Numbered from the stretch's first letter, positions 8,285 through 16,949 are shown. The stretch: DNA of 64,000 bases from Streptomyces sp. R41 (GCF_041053055.1 NZ_CP163443.1:6555001-6619000), one strand, 5' to 3'. Program-made: numbers and translations. The notes: a model not told the origin generated them from the letters alone.

Positions 8285-8336
8285 GAAAGGTTCCCGCGCT
8301 CGCATCCCCTCGCGGGCCTGCTATATAACCGGGCCG
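8285..8336 (+). promoter_or_regulatory. Conserved 52-bp upstream element, copy 2
   Basis: Matches 3153-3204 at 43 of 52 positions without gaps. The right end reads TATATAACCGGGCCG. It precedes the L,D-transpeptidase lipoprotein start (8395), whose SD context (CGAAGGGTCATTTC, GTG) also resembles that of the 3250 lipoprotein (CGAAGGGTTGCTTC, GTG). Confidence 0.55.
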
Positions 8337-8394
8337 ATTCCGCCGAGCACTCATCGGCCGTGCCCTGGTTCCCCCTCACTCGAAGGGTCATTTC

Positions 8395-9351
8395 GTGCTG
8401 CCCTCGTCCCGTATGCGTAAGTTCTCCGCTGTTGCCGTGGCCGCGGCAACGGCCGGCGTGATGGTCTTGGTGTCCGCTTGTGGTCACCAAGGAGGTCAGG
8501 ACGATCGCGGGGAGGGCGCGTCCGGCTCCGAGACCGTGAAGGCGGACGGGGTCGGCTCGTCCGCCGAGCCGAGCCGCTCGGCCAGTGCCTCCACGTCTCC
8601 GTCCGCCTCGGCCTCCGCCTCTGTCTCCAAGTCCCCGAAGCCTTCCGCCGGTACGTCCGGGTCGTCGGCCGGCGCCTCCCGCACCACGGCGGGCAGCGCC
8701 GGTACGGGTACCGGCACCGGGACGGGAACGGGGTCGACCGGCGCGGCAGCCGCCGCCCCGAACTTCCCCGTGCCGGTCAGCCCCGGCGACTCGACCCAGC
8801 TCATCACCGTCAAGTCGAACGGCTCGTACGCGACCGTGACCGCCTGGGCCAAGGGCAATTCCGGCTGGAAGGCGGTCCTGTCCGACGGTGCCGGGCGGGT
8901 CGGCTCCAACGGCGTCGTCGACGGGGCCACGAGGAGGCAGAGCACGTACACCACGCCCGCCGGGACCTACACGATCACCGAGGGGTTCGGGGTCGAGGCG
9001 GGCGGGACGAGCATGCCGTACACGCGGGTCAACTCGAGCCACTGGTGGGTGGAGGACCCGGAGTCGAAGTACTACAACTCCATGCACACCGCGGAGGGCG
9101 CCGACTTCCCGCTCACCGAGACCGGCGACCGGGGCAGCGAGCACCTCGTCAACTACCCGACCCAGTACGCCAAGGCGCTCGTCATCAACTTCAATCGCTG
9201 GCCGGCGACGCCCGGTCGCGGCGCCGGGATCTTCCTGCACGTCAACGGGCAGGGAGCGACGGCCGGTTGCGTCTCCGTGCCGCGCGCGACGATGGACCGG
9301 ATCATGGCCTGGATCAAGCCGGGCGCGCATCCTCGGATCGCCATCGGTTGA
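8395..9351 (+). CDS. L,D-transpeptidase-family lipoprotein
   Basis: 318 residues. The signal region MRKFSAVAVAAATAG ends in lipobox VSAC (Cys about 29). A low-complexity Ser/Ala/Thr/Gly spacer to about 125 follows, then a YkuD-like domain. The catalytic site is recognisable as FLHVNGQGATAGCVSVPR near the C terminus, with Cys as nucleophile; the usual SHGC is TAGC here. It is predicted to act outside the membrane on peptidoglycan stem peptides or as an anchoring enzyme. GTG 8395 has GAAGGG 7 nt upstream. It shares the 52-bp upstream element with the lipoprotein at 3250, suggesting co-regulation. Confidence 0.75.
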   Translation: MLPSSRMRKFSAVAVAAATAGVMVLVSACGHQGGQDDRGEGASGSETVKADGVGSSAEPSRSASASTSPSASASASVSKSPKPSAGTSGSSAGASRTTAGSAGTGTGTGTGTGSTGAAAAAPNFPVPVSPGDSTQLITVKSNGSYATVTAWAKGNSGWKAVLSDGAGRVGSNGVVDGATRRQSTYTTPAGTYTITEGFGVEAGGTSMPYTRVNSSHWWVEDPESKYYNSMHTAEGADFPLTETGDRGSEHLVNYPTQYAKALVINFNRWPATPGRGAGIFLHVNGQGATAGCVSVPRATMDRIMAWIKPGAHPRIAIG

Positions 9352-9582
9352 TCGCCCGGCCGGCAGAGCCGAGATGGTTCCTGAGCGCTCCGCGACGCCC
9401 GAGCGGAGCGAATGGTTGTACGACACCGAGAACCTCACCCCATGACGTTCGTCACGCGCGTCACGCGTGATGTTCGGCGTCCTCGTCCCGCTGGGTCTGG
9501 TGGACCGGGACGTGACCACGCCCCGGGCGTGTGCCCCGGATGTACGGGGTCATGTGGACATGGGGACAAGGGGCGGGGAGCC

Positions 9583-10032
9583 ATGGAGGAGCGGACGCCG
9601 GCCGAGGTGTGGATGCGGCGGCACGCGGCACAGTTCGTGCGGCAGGTGACGGCGCGGAACCGACTGCCACTGGACTACTCCGTGAACAGCCTGCGGGTCG
9701 TCGACTTCATCGTCGACGGGCTGCGGAAGGGGAAGTCCGAGCGCGCCGACGTACAGCAGGTGCTGTTCGGGCTCGGTGCCTACACCGGCGAGGTGCTCGT
9801 GCGGCGCGCCGGGGCGCAGTGGGTCGAGTTCGACGCCGACCAGCGGGAACTGTTCGGCCAGCCCGTCGGCGTACGGATGGCGGACGGACGCGTGTGGAAT
9901 CCGCTCGGCAAGGTCGTGAAGCGTTACGACGCGGGGGAGCGGGAGTCCCTGCGGATGTTCTATCTGCAGCTGCACGGGCGCGCGGCCCGACAGGCGGCCC
10001 GGCAGGTGGCTTTCGAGGGACGCTCCGCCTGA
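9583..10032 (+). CDS. Conserved hypothetical cytosolic protein
   Basis: 149 residues from ATG 9583 (GGGGAG closely upstream): MEERTPAEVWMRRHA...VNSLRVVDFIVDGLRKGK...LFGLGAYTGEVLVRRAGAQW. The pattern of a helical N terminus followed by LGAYTGEVLVR and WNPLGKVVKRYDAGE is recognisable as a small conserved actinobacterial protein, but I cannot name the family. There is no signal peptide, membrane segment or obvious catalytic motif. It stands alone between the L,D-transpeptidase gene and the first ECF sigma gene. Confidence 0.6.
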   Translation: MEERTPAEVWMRRHAAQFVRQVTARNRLPLDYSVNSLRVVDFIVDGLRKGKSERADVQQVLFGLGAYTGEVLVRRAGAQWVEFDADQRELFGQPVGVRMADGRVWNPLGKVVKRYDAGERESLRMFYLQLHGRAARQAARQVAFEGRSA

Positions 10033-10212
10033 GCGACGCGTGAACGCGGTCGCGAGGGCGCGTGAGGTGTGAAGGAGGCGTGCGAGGCCATTGATGCGCC
10101 TGACGCTGTGACACTTCTGTGAGCTCTGACGCTGATGACCATGGGGGCGTTCGGATGCGGTCAGTCGCGCTGGACGGTGTGATTTCGGGCGAACTCGGTA
10201 CGAAATAGGACA

Positions 10213-10833
10213 GTGTTGGGCCAGGGAGGGGAATCCCGCCGCGTGCAGGCGTACGACGGGGAACTGGGCGTGGCCGTCGCGCGGGCGCAGGACGGGGACG
10301 AGGCCGCCTTCGCGGTCGCGTACCGGATCGTGCAGCCCGGACTGCTCGGATATCTGCGCGGAATCGTCGGCGACGACGCGGAGGACGTGGCGTCCGACGC
10401 GTGGCTGGAGATAGCGCGGGATCTGGGACGGTTCCGCGGGGACGGCGCCGGGTTCCGCGGCTGGACCGCGACCATCGCCCGGCACCGGGCGCTGGACCAT
10501 CTGCGGCGGCTGAAGGTACGGCCCCGGGGGACCACGATCGAACAGGACGTCCTGGAGCTGCCCGGCAGGCACAGCACGCACGACGAGGCGCTGGAGACCC
10601 TCTCCACGGAGTACGCCCTGGAGCTGGTCTCGCGGCTGCCGCGCGACCAGGCCGAGGCCGTGCTGCTGCGGGTCGTGGTCGGCCTCGACGGGCCGGCGGC
10701 GGCGCGGGTGCTGGGCAAGCGCCCGGGCGCGGTGCGCACCGCCGCCCACCGCGGCCTGAAGCGGCTCGCGCGCCAGCTCGGCGCCGAGGGTGTGACGGAT
10801 GAGCGACCCCAGACGCTGGGGGAGTCGGGATGA
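10213..10833 (+). CDS. ECF RNA polymerase sigma factor (first of a tandem pair)
   Basis: 206 residues. Region 2: EAAFAVAYRIVQPGLLGYLRG, then DAEDVASDAWLEIARDL and FRGWTATIARHRALDHLRR. Region 4: RLPRDQAEAVLLRVVVGLDGPAAARVLGKRPGAVRTAAHRGLKRL. It directs RNA polymerase to a dedicated promoter set. The downstream membrane protein (10882) is the likely regulatory partner. The pair is paralogous to 12164/12826: the region 4 helices are nearly the same (GKRPGAVRTAAHRGLKRLA in both), so promoter recognition may overlap. Start GTG 10213; the SD (TAGGA) is close and weak. Confidence 0.88.
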   Translation: MLGQGGESRRVQAYDGELGVAVARAQDGDEAAFAVAYRIVQPGLLGYLRGIVGDDAEDVASDAWLEIARDLGRFRGDGAGFRGWTATIARHRALDHLRRLKVRPRGTTIEQDVLELPGRHSTHDEALETLSTEYALELVSRLPRDQAEAVLLRVVVGLDGPAAARVLGKRPGAVRTAAHRGLKRLARQLGAEGVTDERPQTLGESG

Positions 10834-10881
10834 ACGGCAAGAAGTCTCCGAACGGCAGGACGCCGTCGGGCAGAGAGGGAA

Positions 10882-11736
10882 ATGGAACCGGACATGGGTG
10901 AACGACACAGCGACGGCGGATCCCCCGACCGTCGGGTCGCGCACCCGGCGAGTTCCGGTCCCTTGAGTGAAGAGCCCGCCCAGAAGCTTCCGCGGACGCC
11001 GGATTCCCGGACCCCGGCTCCCCGGACCTCGTCCCCCCAGGCGCCCGCTTCGGACGTACCCGCGCTGGAAGTGCTGCTCGCCGCCGCCATGCGCGGCCGC
11101 GCGAACGACGCCCAGGCGGAGGCGCAGGCAGTAGCCGCTTTCCGTGCCGCGCGGGACGAGGGCGCGCACGCCGCGCGTACCCGGCGGCGGGACGACTGGC
11201 GACCGCGCGAGCAGCGGCGGGTGAGCCGCTCGCTGAAGGCCACGTTCGCCGTGCTGCTGGCGAGTGTGACGCTGGGCGGGGTCGCCGTCGCGGCCATCGG
11301 TTCGTCGTCGGACGACGACACGGACGACCGGGGCAGGAGCGGGACCCGGCCGTCGAGCAGTGCCCCGGACCGGTCCGCCTCCGAGTCCACGGAGCCCGCG
11401 GTTTCCGGTTCCGCCGCCCCCGCTGCCTCCCCGCAGGCAGACCCTTCCGCCCACCCCTCCCAGGCCCAGGACACCGAGGCCCACTGCCGCGCGTACGAAT
11501 CGGTCAAGGGCCGGGGCAATGCGCTGAACTCGACGGCCTGGCAGCGGCTCATCACCGCAGCGGGCGGCGAGGAGAACGTCGCGGCTTACTGCGCCGAGCA
11601 GTTGGCCGAGGCCACCGAGCCGGCGGACACGAACACGAAGAAGGCGGACAGCACGCCGAGCCCGACCGCCACTTCCGCGGCCACCTCGGCGTCGTCACCG
11701 GTGCCCAAGCCGACGAAGTCCAGGGGCAAGCAGTAG
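10882..11736 (+). CDS. Single-pass membrane protein, probable ECF regulatory partner
   Basis: 284 residues. The cytosolic N-terminal part (1-115) contains EVLLAAAMRGRA and EAQAVAAFRAARDEG, which resembles EAAALAAFRKARTDG of the paralogous protein at 12826. A membrane segment ATFAVLLASVTLGGVAVAAI follows (about 115-134), then an extracellular Ser/Pro/Ala-rich linker. The outer module, about 185-235, is bounded by two Cys (CRAYESVKG...AAGGEENVAAYC) and followed by a Thr/Ser/Pro tail. It sits 48 bases after the sigma gene, so an anti-sigma role is inferred from position and topology; no zinc-binding ZAS motif is visible. Two starts are possible (10882, 10894). Confidence 0.65.
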   Translation: MEPDMGERHSDGGSPDRRVAHPASSGPLSEEPAQKLPRTPDSRTPAPRTSSPQAPASDVPALEVLLAAAMRGRANDAQAEAQAVAAFRAARDEGAHAARTRRRDDWRPREQRRVSRSLKATFAVLLASVTLGGVAVAAIGSSSDDDTDDRGRSGTRPSSSAPDRSASESTEPAVSGSAAPAASPQADPSAHPSQAQDTEAHCRAYESVKGRGNALNSTAWQRLITAAGGEENVAAYCAEQLAEATEPADTNTKKADSTPSPTATSAATSASSPVPKPTKSRGKQ

Positions 11737-11764
11737 ATTTGTGGACCCGTAGAACCGGATCCAG

Positions 11765-11802
11765 GAACTTTCACGAGACTCGGCGAACCTTCACAAGTCT
11801 CG
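11765..11802 (+). promoter_or_regulatory. Two 18-bp direct repeats at 20-bp spacing
   Basis: GAACTTTCACGAGACTCG (11765-11782) and GAACCTTCACAAGTCTCG (11785-11802) agree at 15 of 18 positions and are offset by 20 bp. ACGAGACT and AGTCTCGT (11773-11803) also form an 8-bp inverted repeat. The position, just after the first membrane partner gene and about 360 nt before the second sigma gene, allows either a terminator or a tandem operator. The rest of the gene-free stretch 11737-12163 holds no convincing ORF. Confidence 0.4.
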
Positions 11803-12163
11803 TCAGCGATCCTTCGGCGCGCCCACGCGCACCCTTCCGCCCTCGCCGATGGCAACGGCCGGGGCCGCCACCCCCCACAGGAGAGGCCCCGGCCGTCGCG
11901 CGGCACGGGCCGCGCGGCGGCCCGTACTCTCTACAGCGCCGCGGCTGCGTTTTGTGTCACACCTCGCTCCGTCACGAGGTAGTTGCATGCTGTACGAACA
12001 TGGACGGGGAGCGGTTTCACGCCGTAACGTGCCTTTCGCGCCGCGGCGCGGACCAGGGCCGGACCAACGAAGGACCCACGACCGCAACCATCAATTGAAC
12101 GACCACGATGGCGAGCAACCACGTCCGCGAGAGCGGTGCCGGTTCAGGCGCAGAGGGAGTGCG

Positions 12164-12826
12164 GTGCTGGGGGACGACGCGGAGCTGACCGCCGCGGTGC
12201 TTGCGGCACAGGACGGGGACGAGACCGCGTTCCGGACTGTGTACCGCGCGGTGCACCCACGGCTGCTCGGATATGTACGGACGCTGGTCGGCGACCCGGA
12301 CGCGGAGGACGTCACGTCCGAGGCCTGGCTGCAGATCGCCCGGGACCTGGAGCGGTTCAGCGGCGACGCGGACCGGTTCCGCGGGTGGGCGGCCCGGATC
12401 GCCCGCAACCGCGCGCTGGACCACATACGAATGCGCGGGCGGCGCCCCGCGATCGGCGGCGACGAGACCGAACTGACCGGCAAGGCCGCCGAGTCGGACA
12501 CCGCGGGCGAGGCCATCGAGTCGCTGGCCACCGACAGCACCCTCTCGCTCATCGCCCAGCTCCCGCAGGACCAGGCGGAGGCCGTCGTGCTGCGTGTCGT
12601 CGTCGGCCTCGACGCGAAGACCGCCGCCGAGACCCTCGGCAAGCGCCCCGGCGCCGTCCGCACGGCGGCGCACCGCGGTCTGAAACGGCTCGCGGAGCTG
12701 CTCGGCGAGGATCCGGAATCCGCCGGCGCACTCGGCGCCGTCCCCCCACAAAGAGGATCGCGCACACGCGCGGTGACGTCCGCCGGTGTGACGCATATGC
12801 GTTCGCGGACGCAGAAGGACATGTGA
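12164..12826 (+). CDS. ECF RNA polymerase sigma factor (second of a tandem pair)
   Basis: 220 residues from GTG 12164 (GAGGGA 5 nt upstream). Region 2: ETAFRTVYRAVHPRLLGYVRTL, DAEDVTSEAWLQIARDLERF, RGWAARIARNRALDHIRMR. Region 4: QLPQDQAEAVVLRVVVGLDAKTAAETLGKRPGAVRTAAHRG. The stop overlaps the start of the membrane partner (TGATG), indicating translational coupling. It is closely similar to the sigma factor at 10213, which points to a tandem duplication of the two-gene module. The last 40 residues after LAELLGED are non-conserved. Confidence 0.88.
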   Translation: MLGDDAELTAAVLAAQDGDETAFRTVYRAVHPRLLGYVRTLVGDPDAEDVTSEAWLQIARDLERFSGDADRFRGWAARIARNRALDHIRMRGRRPAIGGDETELTGKAAESDTAGEAIESLATDSTLSLIAQLPQDQAEAVVLRVVVGLDAKTAAETLGKRPGAVRTAAHRGLKRLAELLGEDPESAGALGAVPPQRGSRTRAVTSAGVTHMRSRTQKDM

Positions 12827-13887
12827 TGGCCGACGAGCAGTACAGGTGGCTGGACCGCGATGCCGCGGAGCGTTTGCTGCGCGGAGAGCCGCTGGAAGCC
12901 GTCGACGCCGACACCCGCGAGCAGGCGGACCGACTCGCCGACGCGCTCGGTGCGCTGGCCGCCGAACCCGCGCTGAGCAGCGCCGAACTCCCCGGCGAGG
13001 CCGCCGCGTTGGCCGCGTTCCGCAAGGCGCGCACGGACGGGAACGGCGACGTCGCCCAGGTCGGACGCCGTGGCCTCGCGCACCCGGCGGCCCATGCTTC
13101 CGACGCCGGTCTGGTACGTCTCGGACACGCCGCCGGGAGCCGTCGCCGGGCCCGTTGGGGACGCCCCACCCGCTTCGGACTCGCCGCGGCGCTGGCCGCC
13201 GGCATGCTCGGCGGGGTCGCCGTAGCGGCCGGAACCGGAGCGCTGCCGACTCCGTTCAGTAATGAGCGACCGGCCCCCGCCGCCTCGGTCACGGCCGCCG
13301 GGACACCGGACCGACCGCTCGTCTCGCCGTCCCCCGGGGCCTCGGGGAACGGCGGCTCCCAGGCGCCGACGCCCGACGGCACCACGAGCGGCCCGTCCGG
13401 CGAGGGTTCGTCGAACGATGAGGCGGCCGGTGGCGCCGCGAGCGGGCAGCCGCGCTCGGACAGCACAGGGAAATCCGGCAGCACCCGCGAATGGTGGAGG
13501 CGTACCCGCTCGTCCTGCCGTGATGTCCTCGACGGCAAGGATCTGGACGCGGGCCGCAGGCGTGCCCTGGAGGACGCCGCGGGCGGCAGTGGCCGGGTGA
13601 GGACGTACTGCACCGGCATTCTGGGCCGGCTGGACGGCAGTTCCGGCGAGGGCCGCAACGGCGGCGACGACGGCGACGACAACAAGGGCTCGGACCATGG
13701 CGACCAGGGTGGTGACGACGACGGCAATCACATACTGCCGGGCGGCAGCGACCACCATGACAGCGGCGGCATCCTCACCCCGTCGCCCTCGGACCCGGCC
13801 CTGAGCCCGCTGCTGCCGAGGAAGACCATCACGACTCCGGCGCCGTCCCCGACGTACAGCGTGCTGACTCTTCTCGGCGGCAACTGA
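12826..13887 (+). CDS. Single-pass membrane partner of the second ECF sigma factor
   Basis: 353 residues from ATG 12826, overlapping the sigma stop. The cytosolic N terminus (1-120) starts with YRWLDRDAAERLLRGEPL and contains ELPGEAAALAAFRKARTDG. The membrane segment is FGLAAALAAGMLGGVAVAAG (about 122-141), followed by a Pro/Ser/Gly/Asp-rich extracellular region. That region holds a two-Cys module (CRDVLDGKDLDAG...DAAGGSGRVRTYC) analogous to that of the 10882 protein, then a long Gly/Asp/His-rich tail. Anti-sigma function is inferred from coupling and paralogy. The tail (GDDGDDNKGSDHGDQGGDDD) is unusually acidic and could bind cations. Confidence 0.65.
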   Translation: MADEQYRWLDRDAAERLLRGEPLEAVDADTREQADRLADALGALAAEPALSSAELPGEAAALAAFRKARTDGNGDVAQVGRRGLAHPAAHASDAGLVRLGHAAGSRRRARWGRPTRFGLAAALAAGMLGGVAVAAGTGALPTPFSNERPAPAASVTAAGTPDRPLVSPSPGASGNGGSQAPTPDGTTSGPSGEGSSNDEAAGGAASGQPRSDSTGKSGSTREWWRRTRSSCRDVLDGKDLDAGRRRALEDAAGGSGRVRTYCTGILGRLDGSSGEGRNGGDDGDDNKGSDHGDQGGDDDGNHILPGGSDHHDSGGILTPSPSDPALSPLLPRKTITTPAPSPTYSVLTLLGGN

Positions 13888-13896
13888 GTCGCGCGT

Positions 13897-13919
13897 CTCG
13901 TCGCCCACGGAGCGACGAG
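13897..13919 (+). terminator. Hairpin terminator after the sigma/membrane-partner operon
   Basis: CTCGTCGC and GCGACGAG form a perfect 8-bp stem around a 7-nt loop, 10 bases after the stop at 13887. Confidence 0.6.
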
Positions 13920-13940
13920 TCCCACCGGCCAATGAGCCGC

Positions 13941-14020
13941 GAGCCCGACCGGCTACTCAGTCATGAGCCCGACCGGCCGCGAGCCCGACCGGCTACTCAG
14001 CCATGAGCTCGACCGCCTAC
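13941..14020. repeat. Two tandem copies of a 40-bp unit
   Basis: 13941-13980 and 13981-14020 agree at 35 of 40 positions (GAGCCCGACCGGCTACTCAG at the start of both). The sub-motif GAGCCCGACCGGC also recurs inside the unit. It lies in the gene-free stretch 13888-14305 between convergent genes. No protein-coding signal is visible there. Confidence 0.7.
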
Positions 14021-14233
14021 AGCTCCGCGAGCCCGCCCCGCCGCTCAGCCGCTCAGCCCATCAGCCACCGAACCGCATGGCACCCCGCTGACCTGCGGTT
14101 TCGTACTTCTTTGGATTTTCTTCGGCGCGGGTGTGACGTTTTCGGCCGCCGTGGCGCAGTAATGGGTGAGCCGACTGGTCATCGGCCGTCGCACGGAGCC
14201 GGGGTTCCCCCCGTACCTTGGCTCTGTGCAATT

Positions 14234-14272
14234 GGCGCGGGCGGGACACGTTCCCCCGGTCCCGCCCGCGCC
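14234..14272 (-). terminator. Perfect 14-bp hairpin after the L,D-transpeptidase gene
   Basis: GGCGCGGGCGGGAC (14234-14247) pairs perfectly with GTCCCGCCCGCGCC (14259-14272) around an 11-nt loop. It lies 33 bases beyond the stop of the minus-strand gene and could act in both directions for the convergent pair. Confidence 0.7.
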
Positions 14273-14305
14273 CCACTCTCCTTCTCCGCTCTCCCGCCGG
14301 GTCGG

Positions 14306-15148
14306 TCACCAGTAGACGACGACCTTGTCCCCGTTGCGGACCTGCGCGAACAGCGCCGCGATCTTCCCCTCGTCCCGGACGTTGACGCAGCCGTGCGAGG
14401 CGCCGTAGTAGCCGCGGGCCGCGAAGTCCGAGGAGTAATGGACCGCTTGGCCGCCGCTGAAGAACATCGCGTAGGGCATGGACGTGTGGTAGATCGTCGA
14501 CACGTGGTAACGCGACTTGAAGTAGACGCTGAACACACCTTCGCGGGTCGGCGTGTACTGCGAGCCGAACCGCACGTCCACGGTCGAGACCGTCCTCCCG
14601 TCGATCATCCAGCGCAGGGTGCGGCTCGTCTTGCTGATGCACAACACGCGGCCTGTCATGCAGCGCGGGTCCGGCCGCGCGGCCGGCTGCCCGCCGTAGG
14701 GGTACAGCTCCCAGTCGGCCGGCTTGTGCGTCATCCTCCGCAGCCGCTCCCAGGTGACGGAGTCCAGTTCGCCGGTGCGCGGCAACCCCCGTTTGCCCTG
14801 GAAGCCCTTCACCGCGTCGACCGTCGGGGCGTCGTACGTCCCTGTCGGCGCGGTGATGAGCCAGGCGACCTGGTGCAGCCGGGCCTGGACCTCCCGGATG
14901 TCGGTGCCCTTGTCGCCGCGGGACCACAGGACCTTGGCGGCGGGGGCGTCCGGCTTGCCGTCCTGGGGCGTCGAGGTGGACGTGGATGTCGGCGTCCGTG
15001 GGTGCTTGGCCGCAGGGCCGGTCCGCGCGGGCGGCGGCGTCTTTCCGTGCGCGCCCACGGCCTCGGCCGTACAGCCGCTCACCGCGACGAGAGCCGCGAC
15101 GGCGGCCAGCGATCTCTTCATGCCTTTCGTCATACCTGTCGTACGCAT
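14306..15148 (-). CDS. L,D-transpeptidase lipoprotein with peptidoglycan-binding domain
   Basis: 280 residues. Lipoprotein signal RSLAAVAALVAVSGC (lipobox VSGC), a Pro/Thr/Ser linker to about 65, a PG_binding_1 domain (about 75-145: GTDIREVQARLHQVAWL, AVKGFQGKRGLPRTGELD), then a YkuD catalytic domain (about 165-280). The active site GYYGASHGCVNVRD has the canonical SHGC Cys nucleophile and is preceded by the conserved AVHYSS His segment. It forms 3-3 cross-links or anchors proteins on peptidoglycan outside the membrane. Three in-frame ATGs (15148, 15133, 15121) are possible; 15148 has GGGGG upstream. It diverges from the mutase gene at 15369. Confidence 0.9.
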   Translation of the reverse strand: MRTTGMTKGMKRSLAAVAALVAVSGCTAEAVGAHGKTPPPARTGPAAKHPRTPTSTSTSTPQDGKPDAPAAKVLWSRGDKGTDIREVQARLHQVAWLITAPTGTYDAPTVDAVKGFQGKRGLPRTGELDSVTWERLRRMTHKPADWELYPYGGQPAARPDPRCMTGRVLCISKTSRTLRWMIDGRTVSTVDVRFGSQYTPTREGVFSVYFKSRYHVSTIYHTSMPYAMFFSGGQAVHYSSDFAARGYYGASHGCVNVRDEGKIAALFAQVRNGDKVVVYW

Positions 15149-15333
15149 CCGGACCCCCGTTTCGCCGATGTGTCACCTGAGATGCTCCCCGCGCGTGACC
15201 GGTTGCGAACTAGGCGGCATGGTGGAGAGCGAGACTGAAACAGGTCCGTGAACCGGTCTGTGAGGAAGGTCCCAGCGTGGGGCACTCCACCGGGCGCACG
15301 GCCGCCGCTACAGTCCGTCGCGAGGGTCGGGTC

Positions 15334-15347
15334 CTACTAGCAAGTAG
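15334..15347. promoter_or_regulatory. Candidate operator upstream of the acyl-CoA mutase
   Basis: CTACTAGCAAGTAG is an inverted repeat (CTACT, 4 nt, AGTAG) 21 bases upstream of the mutase start and just before its SD (GGGAGG, 15355-15360). It would block promoter clearance if bound by a repressor. The assignment is by pattern only. Confidence 0.35.
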
Positions 15348-15368
15348 CATCAGCGGGAGGCACAGCAC

Positions 15369-16949
15369 ATGGCGCGCGAATCCGAGTCCGGTCTGCCCAT
15401 CGAACCGGTGTACGGGCCGGAGACTCTGGAGGGCTGGGACCCCGCCGAGAAGCTGGGCGCGCCGGGTTCGTACCCCTTCACCCGTGGCGTGTACCCGTCG
15501 ATGTACACGGGCCGTCCGTGGACGATGCGGCAGTACGCCGGTTTTGGTACGGCCGTGGAGTCGAACGCCCGCTACAAGCAGCTGATCGCCAACGGCACGA
15601 TGGGTCTGTCGGTCGCCTTCGACCTGCCGACCCAGATGGGTCACGACTCGGACGCCGCCATCGCGCACGGTGAGGTCGGCAAGGTGGGCGTGGCGATCGA
15701 CTCGGTCGAGGACATGCGGATCCTGTTCGGCGGGATCCCGCTGGACAAGGTCTCCACGTCGATGACGATCAACGCGCCCGCCGCGCTGCTCCTGCTGATG
15801 TACCAGCTGGTCGGCGAGGAGCAGGGAGTGCCGGCCGACCAGCTGACGGGCACGATCCAGAACGACGTGCTCAAGGAGTACATCGCGCGCGGGACGTACA
15901 TCTTCCCGCCGAAGCCCTCCCTGCGCCTGATCGCGGACATCTTCAAGTACTGCAAGGCCGAGATCCCGAAGTGGAACACGATCTCGATCTCGGGCTACCA
16001 CATGGCGGAGGCGGGCGCGTCGCCCGCGCAGGAGATCGCGTTCACACTCGCCGACGGCATCGAGTACGTCCGTACGGCGGTCGCGGCCGGCATGGACGTG
16101 GACGACTTCGCCCCCCGTCTCTCCTTCTTCTTCGTCGCCCGTACGACGATCCTGGAGGAGGTCGCCAAGTTCCGTGCCGCGCGCCGGATCTGGGCCCGGG
16201 TGATGAAGGACGAGTTCGGCGCGAAGAACCCCAAGTCCCTGATGCTGCGCTTCCACACGCAGACGGCGGGCGTGCAGCTGACGGCACAGCAGCCGGAGGT
16301 GAATCTGGTCCGCGTCGCCGTCCAGGGCCTGGCCGCGGTGCTCGGCGGCACGCAGTCCCTGCACACGAACTCCTTCGACGAGGCGATCGCGCTGCCGACC
16401 GACAAGTCCGCGCGCCTGGCCCTGCGTACGCAGCAGGTCCTGGCGTACGAGACCGATGTCACCGCCACCGTGGATCCCTTCGCGGGCTCGTACGTCATCG
16501 AGAAGATGACGGACGAGGTGGAGGAGGCCGCTGTCGAACTCATGGCCAAGGTCGAGGACTTGGGCGGCGCGGTCAACGCGATCGAGCACGGCTTCCAGAA
16601 GTCGGAGATCGAGCGCAGCGCCTACCGCATCGCCCAGGAGACCGACTCCGGCGAGCGGGTCGTGGTCGGTGTCAACCGCTACCAGCTCGACGAGGAAGAG
16701 CCCTACGAGCCCCTCCGCGTCGACCCGGCCATCGAGGCCCAGCAGGCCGAACGCCTCGCCAAGCTCCGCGCGGAGCGCGACCAGGCGGCGGTCGACGCCG
16801 CCCTGGCCGACCTGAAGAAGGCGGCCGAGGGCACGGACAACGTCCTCTACCCCATGAAGGACGCCCTCCGCGCCCGCGCGACGGTGGGCGAGGTGTGCAA
16901 CTCGCTGCGGGAGGTTTGGGGGACTTACGTGCCTTCGGATGCCTTCTGA
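15369..16949 (+). CDS. Methylmalonyl/isobutyryl-type acyl-CoA mutase, large subunit
   Basis: 526 residues, the catalytic TIM-barrel subunit of the adenosylcobalamin-dependent acyl-CoA mutase family: [88 protein letters not shown]. The C-terminal B12-binding domain (DxHxxG) is absent, so a separate small subunit is required; none lies next to it. The reaction is carbon-skeleton isomerisation (methylmalonyl-CoA/succinyl-CoA or isobutyryl-CoA/n-butyryl-CoA). The Tyr in RQYAGF favours the methylmalonyl-type pocket (Phe is usual in isobutyryl-CoA mutases), but PTQMGHD departs from the usual ATHRGYD, so specificity is open. SD GGGAGG is 8 nt upstream. Confidence 0.85.
   Translation: MARESESGLPIEPVYGPETLEGWDPAEKLGAPGSYPFTRGVYPSMYTGRPWTMRQYAGFGTAVESNARYKQLIANGTMGLSVAFDLPTQMGHDSDAAIAHGEVGKVGVAIDSVEDMRILFGGIPLDKVSTSMTINAPAALLLLMYQLVGEEQGVPADQLTGTIQNDVLKEYIARGTYIFPPKPSLRLIADIFKYCKAEIPKWNTISISGYHMAEAGASPAQEIAFTLADGIEYVRTAVAAGMDVDDFAPRLSFFFVARTTILEEVAKFRAARRIWARVMKDEFGAKNPKSLMLRFHTQTAGVQLTAQQPEVNLVRVAVQGLAAVLGGTQSLHTNSFDEAIALPTDKSARLALRTQQVLAYETDVTATVDPFAGSYVIEKMTDEVEEAAVELMAKVEDLGGAVNAIEHGFQKSEIERSAYRIAQETDSGERVVVGVNRYQLDEEEPYEPLRVDPAIEAQQAERLAKLRAERDQAAVDAALADLKKAAEGTDNVLYPMKDALRARATVGEVCNSLREVWGTYVPSDAF

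Noticed and set aside
8395..9351. Catalytic loss in the L,D-transpeptidase (TAGC instead of SHGC)
   Set aside because: The Cys is kept, and a TAGC-type active site is, as far as I recall, common in one actinobacterial subgroup, so it was not listed as an oddity.
12091..13932. Long open frame on the minus strand opposite the second ECF module, and similar long antisense frames throughout the window
   Set aside because: High GC makes stop codons rare in the shadow frames; composition is Arg/Gly/Pro-rich, no family motifs or SD sites are seen, and the plus strand carries clear domains.
15240..15368. Cobalamin riboswitch upstream of the B12-dependent mutase
   Set aside because: No B12-box-like sequence or multi-helix leader can be recognised in the short 5' region; only a small inverted repeat is present.
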